Notes under the pieces: generated by a model
What the model was told of the DNA's origin: nothing
Databases searched by the model: none
The model's input: only the letters and a program-made list of their open reading frames with translations
Assembly: GCA_037951165.1 (NCBI GenBank)
Contig: JBBDHG010000151.1
Coordinates: forward strand, 2,419,001 to 2,483,000
DNA: 64,000 nt
DNA from: Lophius americanus
Taxonomy: Eukaryota > Chordata > Actinopteri > Lophiiformes > Lophiidae
Direction: 5' to 3'
Shown: positions 31,551-41,624 of the stretch, piece by piece
Layout of the letters: each line of letters opens with the position of its first letter
How positions within the stretch are numbered: the first letter of the stretch is position 1
Translations under genes and position numbers: made by a program

Positions 31551-31974
31551 TAGGAACCATCTAAGTGTCCAAAGTATATTCTAATGGCCATGTTTAGTCA
31601 GGGAATTATCCTTCCTTATTCCGGCCTCATTCGATATTTGCCATTGTCTCTTTTCATCCAATATTGATTCTTGCTGCCCTTTTTGCATTTGTATGCACTG
31701 TCTGCGTCGACACTTGACTCTGTACACAGACCATAAATGTATGCTGTTGTTCTTACGTCTACTGTCTGTTTACTGGCTGCAGGCTGAGCATCGAGAAACC
31801 AGAGTCAGACTGCTTCTATGTAAACACCTAGCAGTGAGTCTGATTCTATGCAATTGAATGTATTAAGAAAAATTTGCGAGGCGTGTGTCAAATGTTCTCA
31901 GGGAAATAAAGATTCCTCACTTTCATGTATTACATGATAATATAATGATGATAAAAGTGTTATTATTTGATTTT

Positions 31975-32340
31975 TATGTTACCTTTATTTAACCAGGAAG
32001 TTTGAGATAAAAAAAAAATATGTTTTTCAAGTGAAAACAGGTCAAATTAGCAGCTAGTCACACATTTAAAAAGGCAAACAAATACAACATGGTAAACAAC
32101 AACGTCCGCATTAAAAGAACTTCTTACACAAAGTGGCCTCTCAAGAAAAACAACCATCACCACATTCTTTATGACCCTGTCAAAGTCAGTCAATTGTTAC
32201 AAGTGAATCCAATCTGAGTTAATTTGGTAAATTGTTCCATGCCCATGTTGCAGAGGAGGAAAAAGCCGTTTTTCCGTCAAAACATGGTGCTCGTTGAAAA
32301 GCAGCCACTTGAAGAAGCGTAACTGGTGACTACTAGAGCC
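31975..32340 (+). repeat. Teleost repeat beginning CCTTTATTTAACCAGGAAG
   Basis: TTACCTTTATTTAACCAGG and TTTTTCAAGTGAAAACAGGT, then a CA-rich AAACAAATACAACATGG section and a GTAAATTGTTCCATGCCC section, match a dispersed fish repeat with a characteristic ATTTAACCAGGAAG start. No coding capacity. The class is uncertain. Confidence 0.5.
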
Positions 32341-32542
32341 AACCCAGAGAGGGGTCAGAGGTCAGCTGTGAGTTTACCCAGGATTGCTTTACAGGCAAAA
32401 CTGTATCAGAACATGTGTTTGTGGGTGATGATGGGAGATTAGTGACACTTTGGTAACGCCAGTAGCTTGGGGTCACGTGGTGTTACTAGCAGAAGGTGCT
32501 AAGCTAAAGATGCTAACAGAACAACATAAAAAAAACACAGAA

Positions 32543-32610
32543 AGCCCTGTTTCTGAAGATGCTCTACTGACCTGATGAGCTGATAGGGATCAGTCTGGGT
32601 ATCTTCTGAG
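32543..32610 (-). mobile_element. Short fragment of Tc1-like subfamily
   Basis: Read on the minus strand: CAGACTGATCCCTATCAGC, CAGGTCAGTAGAGCATCTTC and AGAAACAGGG. This aligns with the 5' part of the copy ending at 48160 (GACCCGATCCCTACTGGG, CTTCAGTAGACTATCTTCAG). About 65 bp survive. Confidence 0.55.
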
Positions 32611-32792
32611 AGGGGGGCTTTTTCACAAGGAACCCACATCTCTTTGAGGGACTTCCTCCTCATCGTATTCCCTGAGCCGGAGCTGCTTTTTAAAAAATTA
32701 TTATTATTGCCGCAGTTTTCAATAACGTATATGCATTCTGCAGTAACCTATGTGCTGGTTTCTCTCACGTTATCACCTCAGCTAATCATTTT

Positions 32793-32795
<3 letters not shown>

Positions 32796-32838
<43 letters not shown>

Positions 32839-32877
32839 GTATATATATATATGTATGTATGTGTGTGTATTATATAC
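32796..32877. repeat. (TA)n microsatellite with ATGT transition
   Basis: About 37 bases of pure TA followed by TATATG/TATGTATG units to 32877. Confidence 0.97.
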
Positions 32878-33012
32878 AGAACATGTTTTGGAAAGCATCT
32901 CTGGAGTGTATTCTGTAGCACGAATTACCTTTTTTCATAAAGCTTTTATAATCCTTTCTTGCACTGGAATCCTATCAGCTCTCTATGTGCAGGTGTGTGT
33001 ATCTGTTTGCTT

Positions 33013-33034
33013 TGTGTGTGTGTGTGTGTGTGTG
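33013..33034. repeat. (TG)n microsatellite
   Basis: Eleven TG units. Confidence 0.93.
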
Positions 33035-33178
33035 CCGTCCAGTCTGACACTGTTAACCTTCAGTCTCCATCTGCTATCCTTGGTGCTAACACATGTGACA
33101 GAACTTGGTAACACCTCTTCCTCCCCTCTCTCCCCCATGTCTAATACAAACACACATGCATTCACAATCTCACGTTAA

Positions 33179-33198
33179 ATACACACACACACACACAC
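33179..33198. repeat. (CA)n microsatellite
   Basis: About ten CA units. Confidence 0.93.
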
Positions 33199-33366
33199 GG
33201 ATACACTGTCCACCTCCGGGAGTGTGTCTGGTGCTGTCATCCAGGTCCTGCAGGGTTCGTATGGTGTGAAAATCCCAAGTGCTTCGGCGTATCACTGAGA
33301 GGTACTCTTGAGGCTGCGATGGTGTGACAGGTTGCTCACTTCCTCATGCATTTATTTATCGGCGTT

Positions 33367-33386
33367 CGTACGTACGTACGTACGTG
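33367..33386. repeat. (ACGT)n microsatellite
   Basis: Five GTAC/ACGT units. Each unit is its own reverse complement, so the tract is self-palindromic, and it carries five CpG sites in 20 bases. Confidence 0.95.
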
Positions 33387-33389
33387 CGG

Positions 33390-33795
33390 CCCCTCGCGTA
33401 CATGTGTACTGCAGCTATGTGCACCAGTGGTCCCGCCGATGGGGTAGGGGTTTCCTCCTCCTCCGCTCCATGTCTGCATGTGATCCTTAGTAACCACGCC
33501 GCACAATGAAGGCCAGTCACCAGGGATCATCTGAGCATCACCACTCATGAGTTATGCCGAGCGTTTCCCCCTCACAGAGGCTATACCGCCGAGTTCCACA
33601 TAATGTCACTGCTATATTAAGCGGACGATGGTCACATGCTCTCGCCTGTTTAACATTAACCACGTTTCCGCACATTTACCGCAACAGCTTCCCCCAAGGA
33701 CAAGGGACCTTCTGAGGAACTCGGTGACTCTCCACCACAGAATGAAGGACTATATTAGCTTCTAATTTAACCCTGAAAATAACTGCTAGGGGGGG
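33390..33795. other. Non-coding spacer, no feature recognised
   Basis: Short frames on both strands, none recognised. Flanks the following transposon copy. Confidence 0.35.
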
Positions 33796-33798
33796 TCC

Positions 33799-34962
33799 TA
33801 GAGTGCCTTGAAAAACTATTGGACCCCCTCCTGGTATCTGTTTTTTTCTTTTCTAGTGTGTATCTCGTATAAAACCGTGTTGGTTCAAATAGAATTTAAC
33901 ACAGACCCAGAATACGGGTTCTAAATGATAATTGGATTTTTTGGGGGGTTTTTTAAATCAAAAAGAAAAACACTTTTTCACTCTGAAAAAGTGTTTGCCT
34001 CCTTAAAACTACCAAGTTCCATTAAGAACGGGATCCAGCTGGACTGGACCTACCCAGACCTGATCATTACCAGCCCTGTTCAACCACATCATCACTTCAG
34101 TAGACCACCTTCACAAGCAGGAAGTTGGCCCCTAGGTCTCACCATTAGAACAATCTGCCAAAATCAACAAGGAGGTTGAAATCCATCAGTCTGGGGAGGG
34201 TTCTGAGCTGTTTCTAAGGTTCTTGGACTCCACAGATCCACAGTGAGACACATTGGAGAAGACTTGCAACAATAGGGAACATGCAGAGAAGTGGACCACC
34301 TCCAAAAATCTCTCCAAGAACACATGGAAAGGCTCATTAAAGAAGTCACAGAAGATCCAAAGAAAACATAATCGGAGCTGCAGACCTCTCTCACCTTCAT
34401 GAATGTCAGAGTTCATGGCTCCACCATTCCGGAGACACTGGGTTAAATTGGCAAAATGTAGCCACAACACATCTCCATTACCCTCAGAGGTTCTGGGAGA
34501 GTCTTCACTGGACTGATGAGTAGAAAGTCGGACTCTTTGGAGACAGGGGTCCCGGTCAATCTGGTTTATGCCAAACAGCGGACCATTGTTTAGGTGGGAC
34601 CTGAAAAGATTCAGTTCCTGCTCGCAAACCCACCGATATGGCTGCTATGAAGCAATTCAGGAAAGAAGAGTGGGCCAAAATTCTACTACAGTGATGTCGG
34701 AGACGGACCTCCAGTGATCAGAAGTGTTTGGCTGCAGATGTTGCTGCTGAGGGAGGAACCACTACATTAAGTTCAGGGGGTGAGTACTTTTTACACTGGT
34801 GGTTCCGGTATCCGATAACCTTTTTCTTTTTTTCCTTATGAGACAAGATATCATATAAAACAAGCTTTTTACGTTTATTTGGGTTGTTGAATTTTGCTTG
34901 AGTATAAAATATGATATACAAACAAAAATGTGAAGGGGGCTCAAAAAACTTTTTTTTTTTTA
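33799..34962 (+). mobile_element. Tc1-like transposon, degenerate copy A
   Basis: The left end GAGTGCCTTGAAAAACTATT plus GGACCCCCTCC and the right end GAAGGGGGCTCAAAAAACTT are imperfect inverted repeats. Inside are pieces of a Tc1 transposase gene in order: GGTCTCACCATTAGAAC, GAAATCCATCAGTCTGGGG, CTTCATGAATGTCAGAG, a WTDE segment at about 34513-34524 followed at once by a TAG stop, GAGTGGGCCAAAATTC, GTTGCTGCTGAGGGAGG and AAGTTCAGGGGGTGAGTAC. The DDE core is broken by stops and deletions, so this is a dead or trans-mobilised copy of a type common in fish. Confidence 0.75.
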
Positions 34963-34969
34963 ACTTCAC

Positions 34970-35225
34970 ATAGAGTGACCCCCCCCCCCCCAAAATCAAA
35001 TATAGGAGAAACACCACAAGAGAATTAATTTCTCATGTGTGTGTGCTGCTCACACACACCTACAAGTACGGGCCCGCCTCAGGGTCGAGGAATAACACAC
35101 TGATTTTCTTTCTAATGAAAATTAAATGTACTTCCTTGTGTCATCCGGGGTTTTCTCAGGTCTCCTTTTTATCTGTCTGAAGAACAAACAAAGGTTAATG
35201 TGAGAAAAGAACCGGTCCGATACTC
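34970..35225. other. Non-coding spacer with C-run
   Basis: A run of about 12 C at 34979-34990 is followed by a short TGTGTGTGTGC tract near 35035. No gene recognised. Confidence 0.4.
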
Positions 35226-35227
35226 TT

Positions 35228-35312
35228 CAACAAATAATATTAGCACTTTGAGATTTGATCCAAATGTAAAGTGCATTATAAATTAAATGTATTATTATTA
35301 TTATTATTAATA
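35228..35312 (-). repeat. Teleost (TAA)n-headed repeat, end fragment
   Basis: AGCACTTTGAGATTTGATCC, AAATGTAAAGTGCATTATAA, ATTAAATG and a (TTA)n run at 35292-35310 form the reverse complement of 61386-61470, where the same landmarks open a longer copy. Confidence 0.7.
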
Positions 35313-35429
35313 TACTTTCCAAGAGTGCAGGAACTTTTGGGTATTTCTGATTGTTCCATTTCCTGTTGTTTGCGCTCTGATTCAACGCAGCAGCTGATGC
35401 ACAACCTGTGGTGGATCAACTGATGTAAC

Positions 35430-36075
35430 AAACGTTTTTTTCAGACTATGGGAGGAACATTTGCACCAAATCCGGAATGAATTTTACCAACAGTTAGGAA
35501 GTCACGTCCGAAAAAACGTTTTTTGTCACAAAAAAGCTACTTATAGTAAGTAAAACATGAATTATTCAAGTAAAACACGATATCTACATGGTAGATTTCC
35601 CCGAGTAAAATCATATGAACCAAATTGGGACTATATCAGACCAGCGGTCTGGAGATAAAGCTCCTCCTAGTTTGGGAAATGTACAAGTGTCTTTTCCCAA
35701 AAGCAGTCCATTTCTTCCTCGCACTAATGTCTATGTGGACATAAAATCTGAAAATGACCCATGAAGTAATTTTTGAGTAATGTCCCGAAAACAGTGTTTT
35801 TCTTAAAGAGCTCCGCCATAGTGAGTAAAATATGAATTATTAACACGTTTACACAAGTTAGATCTCCTCTAGTGGATTCTTTTGCACCAAATGTGGACTT
35901 AATCGAGCCAACTCTTGAGAAATGATGGCCCAAACAACTTTTGGAGATATAGCCTCCCGTAGAGTTGGAAATATAAGACTGACTTTTCCCAAATCAGACC
36001 AGTTCTTCCTCAAACTACAGCCGGTGTGGATATAAAATCTGAAAATTATCCATGAAATAGATTTTGGCTTTCTGT
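35430..36075 (+). repeat. Modular dispersed repeat, copy 3 (tandem dimer)
   Basis: Two successive long units. GTAAGTAAAACATGAATTAT at 35546 and GTGAGTAAAATATGAATTAT at 35821 are 275 bp apart. Each is followed by a TAGAT..CCC-type block, a CACCAAAT..GGACT-type block, GGAGATA.AGC, the TTTTCCCAAA module, CTTCCTC and TCTATGTGG or an equivalent, and CCATGAA.TA. Each unit therefore has one subunit plus the tail module. Non-coding. Confidence 0.75.
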
Positions 36076-36447
36076 TCAAAAGTCAAACAAACCACAACCT
36101 CAAAGCTAGAAGGTTGAAAATTCTGTCGGGGAACCGATTAAAGGTTTGTCTTACGCCTACAATGAGATTTTTCCAATTATAATAATGACAAACTCTTTGA
36201 TATCACAACGCATTTAATGAGCGTCTTAAACCCGAAACCGCAAATTACACTTTACTGTTTGTAGTCTGACAAGGCTGAGCATGAATTTGATTATGAGAGA
36301 TTAGACGGTTCAGCCAGCACCATAAAATGATAGACAGGTTTGTCTCTTTCACTGAAACATCAACTTTGAACCCTTCCACACCCGATCCAGGGACTGTAGA
36401 TGGAATTTGGAAAACTACAGTAGCTGAATGGCAGAAAAATGATAAAA

Positions 36448-36463
36448 TCTATCTATCTATCTA
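36448..36463. repeat. (TCTA)n microsatellite
   Basis: Four ATCT units ending in CTAGATA. Short. Confidence 0.85.
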
Positions 36464-36639
36464 GATAATATTCTTTTAGGAGGACCTTGCCTACTGTTTT
36501 TAACAGTTTTTTTTTAAAGCTTATTATTACGTATGGACCCAGGAAGGGCTCGCTGCACTTCGAACGAGTAGTCCCGCCCCTTGCGGCCGCATTGAACTCT
36601 CTACCGCTCAGAAGTTTCAAGAACCTGGCCTTCCTGGTT

Positions 36640-37110
36640 CCCTTTTGTTAATTTTTTCATTACGGTAAAAAAACTGTCAAAAGGGCAACAGTTAAAGATC
36701 GTAAAATTAAATTTGAAGTAAATAACTCAAAATAACGCAAAACACAGAATATCACTTTAAAATTGCTACATTTTGGTTGTAATTAAAGGTAAATTCCATG
36801 TTGTAATAAGCATGTCGTTACCGTAAAAGTAATGTTCTGTTCTGAACCATTATGAAAGATTATGTAATTAACTTTGTCCTTATAGCAGGAGCACACAACA
36901 ATCTGTATAGAAATCAGATGTTAAAAATATTGTGTATATTTGAGTAACAAAGTTGATTTCTTGGTTAAAAAAGGAGTTTGAATTTATTGTAATTTACGGT
37001 CATTTAAGGTAACTTTGTTACTTTTGTCAAGTTCTGTCAACCACAGCAGTATTTAAGTATAGAATAAATGTTTTTGGGTTGTTTTTTTTACAGTCTAAGA
37101 CATCGCCCTT
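36640..37110. repeat. AT-rich MITE-like sequence, possible
   Basis: Contains TTACGGTAAAAAAACTG, ACCGTAAAAGTAATG, TTTACGGTCATTTAAGG and TTTTTTACAGTCTAAGAC. These recall the TTTACGGTAAAAT/TTACAG motifs of the better copy at 45745-46460. Similarity is partial and AT-rich, so homology is tentative. Confidence 0.3.
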
Positions 37111-37149
37111 AGTTTGACGCACCATTTAAATTAGTTAAAATCTGTGTCA

Positions 37150-37262
37150 GCCAGCACGCCTCCTCCATCAGGTTAATCTACCTGACAGGTGTGGCGTATT
37201 AAGGAGCCGCCTCGACAACATGATTATTGCACAGGTGTGCTTGGACCAGTCCCAGTTTCCAA
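37150..37262. repeat. Vertebrate mariner-type MITE remnant
   Basis: GGTTAATCTACCTGACAGGT, GTGGCGTATTAAGGAGC and ACATGATTATTGCACAGGTG with TGCTTGGACCAG match the core of a widespread vertebrate non-autonomous mariner-like repeat, in which CACAGGTG follows CATGATTATTG. Only the inner part remains. Confidence 0.5.
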
Positions 37263-37264
37263 CT

Positions 37265-38190
37265 GCTCTGCTGTGGTTCTTCTGCCGCTTCTCTGCCTTT
37301 GAGCCATGGGAGATGAACTCTGCTCCGGATCGGATTTGTCTTTGGTTTTTAAACTGTCAAAAATCTTTCCACCAACCAGCAGCAGCAGCAGCAGCATCAC
37401 GGAGGCCTTCTGTTTACACCTCAGTCTCTCCTCACTATTACTCTCTCTTTCCCTCAAAGCTTGTTCTGTTGTATATTATCAAATCATCATTCATTTAAGT
37501 GGATTTAAATATTTTGTCCTTTTTATTTCTGGAAAAAATAATTGCCTTAGTTTTTTCTTTAGTTAATAAACTCGAAGTCTTAAAATATCAGAGCTTAAAT
37601 ATTCATTGTTACTGGTGCGTGCACCTTTAGAGTTTAAAATGTTAATCAGTGATAACTTAAAGTTCATATCAATCAAAGGATATGAGTTTTGTGAACACAA
37701 AAGAAAGCAAAACCTTCTGCTACTCAACATTTGAGAATTAGCGGCAATTCTTTAGAACATTACAGGTTGTCACATCCCATTAATTAACCTGAGCTCCTAG
37801 TTTTGAGTTCTCAAAACTTTACAGAGTTTTCAGTATTTCTGAAATCTATAATTTTAAGCACCCGTTACGTTATGTGCAAACTAGTTGATATCGACCAAAG
37901 ATTATGCTTTTGATAACTTAAGGCAAAGCAGAAGTTGGGTTTACAGTTTAGCCTCACCATAAAAGCAACAGACTTATTTTTTCAAGGTTTTATTTATGCC
38001 TAGAGTAGAAATAAAACGTTATTTGGAAATCCCAGGTTAGTCTGAAAACATAAAAATGAAATCAGACACGATAATCACATGTATAAATCTACTACTGTAC
38101 GCGATAACCCGGGTGAAGTAAGGTTCAAGTGGACCTTGACTAGAGAACAGAACTATGAGCTCACATACTAAAATACTAGCAGTCGAGCCG
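37265..38190. other. Non-coding spacer, no feature recognised
   Basis: A (CAG)n stretch of five units lies near 37378-37394. Frames at 37220-37566 on both strands are due to this and to low-complexity CT sequence. No gene recognised. Confidence 0.35.
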
Positions 38191-38193
38191 GAT

Positions 38194-38254
38194 TGATAGA
38201 TGAGAGAGTGAAGTGTGTGTACTCTCTCATCTATCAGTGATGAGAGAGTACACA
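38194..38254. repeat. Compound foldback with alternating arms
   Basis: TGATAGATGAGAGAGT at 38194-38209 pairs exactly with 38221-38236. TGTGTACTCTCTCATC at 38216-38231 pairs exactly with 38239-38254. The central arm is shared, so two mutually exclusive 16-bp hairpins can form. The pattern is direct-inverted-direct copies of one GATGAGAGAGT unit. Confidence 0.92.
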
Positions 38255-38496
38255 TAGTTCAATCACATCAATCAATTTACTAGGTATAAACTGTGTGCAC
38301 TTTGAAATAAAAGTCAAACGACCTGTCATTAAAAATAAGGTTGTTGTTCACGCCTGGACAAAAAAAGTGAGACCACTAGAACTATGTCACTCCAGCAGGT
38401 ACCTTAAGTTCTGGATGGATTACGCTGTATTTAAAGCCTGCGCAGTTCTGCTGAAATTTTAACAAATAGTCTGTGGATGTCTGACACACAGCTGCT

Positions 38497-39130
38497 GGCG
38501 CCTTCCTTTTAAGGAAGATGGCTACGCCAAAGCAGTGCAGGAAAGAGCCTCCAGGCTAAAATGACAACTAAAGAGTGACTCTAGTAGCTCTCAGCAACAA
38601 AAGAACAAGTGTACAAAACCAAATCTACCATTATGACGGTAATTACCTCAACCTTCAGCCGCTGCGGGCATCATACGACCACCGTGTGGCCCAAGGCATC
38701 TGATCGACACCTCAACAATGTACATATTAATTACATCCGTTGTTGAAACTACTGTTTCCTGCATAGTTATCAATCATACAGACTGACTTTTACCATTTAT
38801 GTCCATTTATCACTATGTCCGATACGATTTCTACCCCAAGCCACTAAGATGGTGGCCAGAGCAACACCTGTGGTTCTGGCATCCTCCTTTTTAGGAAGCT
38901 GACCAGACCTATGCAGTGCCAGATCCAGCCCCCCAGGCTAAAATGAGGTCTAAATATTGACTCTAGTCGCTATCACCCACAAATAAAGAAATGTACAAAA
39001 TCAAAACTGCAGTTATGATGCTAATTACCGATTGACACCTAAATAATGTGCACCGTATTTACATCTGTTGTCGACGTGATTGATTCAAGCAGCATTATGA
39101 ACAGACTGACCTTTACCATTTATGTCCGTC
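38497..39130. repeat. Local tandem duplication, two diverged units
   Basis: Unit 1 from 38497 and unit 2 from 38878 share GGC.(C/T)CCT(T/C)C, a CCAGGCTAAAATGA block, TGACTCTAGT(A/C)GCT, GTACAAAA(C/T)CAAA, CTAATTACC or equivalent, and CAGACTGAC.TTTACCATTTA. The offset is 381 at the start and 323 at the end, so unit 2 lacks about 58 bp of the section following ATTACC. No similarity to other repeats here and no coding frame. Confidence 0.8.
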
Positions 39131-39478
39131 TATCCAGAGATTTGTTTAAGTGAAACACTTGATAATGGAGACAAGTGGGGAAATGACAGGCAGCAGCTGT
39201 GACCTACGCACTATGTCCGAGATGACGTCTCTATGTATAGAGGCACAGCGTGCGTCCATAAAAAGCTGCTAAACACAAAGTGTCCCCAAATATTACTATA
39301 GCCTCCTTTCACGGCTATCATTAGCTCCTGCTCTGGAGGTGCGAACAAGGGTGGAACAATGCCAAGAATCTACAATTGTGTTATGCGGAAGAAGATGTAC
39401 TGCCCTGGCATGCCCCTGCTATCTCCTGCAGCCCCTCAAGGGATGATACTCATGCGCTAAAGAACAAAATGTACCAGA

Positions 39479-39530
39479 AGAGAGAGAGAGACAGAGAGAG
39501 AGACAGAGAGACAGAGAGACAGAGAGAAAG
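39479..39530. repeat. (AG)n-rich microsatellite
   Basis: AGAGAGAG and GACAGAGAG units, imperfect. The complementary CT frames give spurious serine/leucine frames. Confidence 0.93.
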
Positions 39531-39534
39531 GTAA

Positions 39535-40425
39535 AGTGAGAAATGAGATGGGAGGGGACCAGAATAAAATACTGACAGAGCAGGAGAGGTGATGAAAAGC
39601 AAATAGCCAGAGCGGTCTGAGGCAGATTTCCGCACCACCGAGCTCCAGCCTCAAGGACACAAGTCTGCTGGTGGACTCACATCCAACGTGTCACCTTTGA
39701 GTTACATGGCGGTCGGTTTTCAGGCCACGCCCCTCACCGACTCTTGTCTTTGCCCTCCCAAGAATCTTCCACTGTTGATAAGTGTCCACTCAAGCTCTGT
39801 TGAATGTCAATACAACATAGCCTACGCTCTGATATGGCAACAAACACAGCAGGGAGTACGCACAGGTTACGATAACTCGGGCTGTCATGTGCGACCTGCT
39901 GTGCTGACCCATAATACTTGAGTGTACGATGTGCGGACGCAAGTCGGAAAATTCATTTGCCTCATCCTTCGGTAATTGATAACAAAACGTCAGTTGTTGC
40001 TGATCATGATCACCCGACTGACGTGAATGTCACACAATCTTCGGCTTCGGCATGACTTTGTGACGCTGCAGCAGCAGAAGAAGAAGTTTTCCTCTCATGT
40101 CTTTGAAGATTTTCTTGACGTGGTTGACCGCTAACTGGCCGACACGACGGCGCAAATTAAGTTAGTCATGAGGGATTGAGTGCTTTTTTTTTAATATATT
40201 CATCTTCACTGTTCCTCAGGCATTCTTTTCATGCCATCAAAAGTCAGAGTGAGTGGCTGTTCCAACAAGTGCTCCGGATTTGAAAAAGAGTTATGTCATT
40301 CTGGAGGACGATGCCAAATAACCTGACTTTATCTATGAGCACGATTTTAAAAACAAAAGAGATACACGACAATAGAAAAAAAAAGTGAGGGCATTATGAT
40401 CTCAAGCAACAAATGTATAAAAATC
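39535..40425. other. Unique sequence, no gene recognised
   Basis: A (CAG)/(AAG) patch near 40068-40086 and a T-run at 40182-40192. No frame or repeat recognised. Confidence 0.35.
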
Positions 40426-40429
40426 TAAA

Positions 40430-40705
40430 TCTAAGTTAAAAGACAAGGAGTGAAAATGAGTTTTAAGGCAGGTATCCAAAACAGGCAAAGTGGGGGCCGT
40501 CCTAACATGGGGGGGAGAAAGTAGTTCCAGGTTTTGGGGCTTAAAAAGCTTCGGTTGCCTCTGGTCTTCAGCTATTCTTTAGAGACTACAGGAGACAATT
40601 GGTCAGCGGACCTCAGTGGCCTCAAGGGGGTCTAAGTTTGTAGAGGGTCAGAAATCTAAGGTGGTTCCAGCCCATTCACAGAGTTACAAACAAATCAATA
40701 TCATT
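40430..40705 (+). repeat. Teleost (TAA)n-headed repeat, internal part
   Basis: AGTTTTAAGGCAGGTATCC, AAAGTGGGGGCCGTCCTAAC, AGTAGTTCCAGGTTTTGGGG, GGTTGCCTCTGGTCTTCAGC, GGTCAGCGGACCTCAGTGGC, AGGGTCAGAAATCTAAGGTG and GTTCCAGCCCATTCACAGAG follow the order of a common fish repeat related to the copy at 61386-61790. Non-coding. Confidence 0.6.
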
Positions 40706-40739
40706 GTCCAATTAGTCATGGAATGTACAGTGCAGCACC

Positions 40740-41460
40740 CTTCAATGCCCTCGGCGGGGGAAAAATAAATACATTGGAAAAATTAGCTTGAAAGCTGTCA
40801 GAAAAAGACAAATCGTTTGGTCAAGTAGGATTTTGAAGAAAAAAAAATTTGATTATGGAAATTGTTACCTGATGAAATTTTGTATTTCATGGAAAATAGT
40901 ACATTTTAATTAGATTAGCACAGACTTTTGGGAAAGCAAGTTTGTTGAAAACATCCTTATTTGACTTTTTTGTTGTTGTATCTAGTTACTTAATTCTCTT
41001 TAGTAAGTCCTAACATGCTATATTTTCTTTAAAAAAGGAAACAGATAGATTTAAACAGAGACTTGGTGTCCCCCAGGGCTCCGTCCTTGGTCACTTACTC
41101 TTTAGCGTATTACATACAGCCACTGGGTCACATTGGGTCACATGACTCAAAATGTGCTCAACCAAAAAGTTGAGGGGGACATTAAAGGGATAAGATCCAA
41201 AGTTTATGATCAAATGAGACCCTTAGAACAACGTTGATTGTCATTTCAAATAATTGAATTTGATTGTGCAACACTGTGGTGAATAGGTTATTCTTAGTTT
41301 TAGGCATCAGGGAAGGTCATGGTTGGGTATAACTACACCACTGAGGTTGAAGTAAGGAATTCCTCTTTATCCATCCCTCAACCTATCTTACCCTCAGATC
41401 TTTCTCCGCCATCATTCTCCCTCTACCTCCGACCCGTCTGGCCACCATTGAGTTTGAAGC
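40740..41460. other. AT-rich spacer, no feature recognised
   Basis: No repeat family or gene recognised, apart from scattered A/T runs. Confidence 0.35.
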
Positions 41461-41461
41461 C

Positions 41462-41620
41462 CGTTTACACAACAACAGTTTTCACATGAAACAATAATCT
41501 TTTGTTGCATTTTGGCCTTTCTTTTATATCGGCTTGTTCGGAGCCTGAAAACTCAATTATATTCTTTTGACACCACAGTTTTCGTCTCTGTGTAAACTGG
41601 CGAAATGCGACTCTAACGAA
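41462..41620. mobile_element. MITE-like short repeat (GTTTACAC-type)
   Basis: CCGTTTACACAACAACAG to GTCTCTGTGTAAACTGGC bracket a section with TTGTTGCATTTTGGCC and GGAGCCTGAAAAC. The GTTTACAC/GTGTAAAC ends are inverted. It matches the degenerate copy at 2550-2770. Short and non-coding. Confidence 0.55.
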
Positions 41621-41624
41621 ACTC

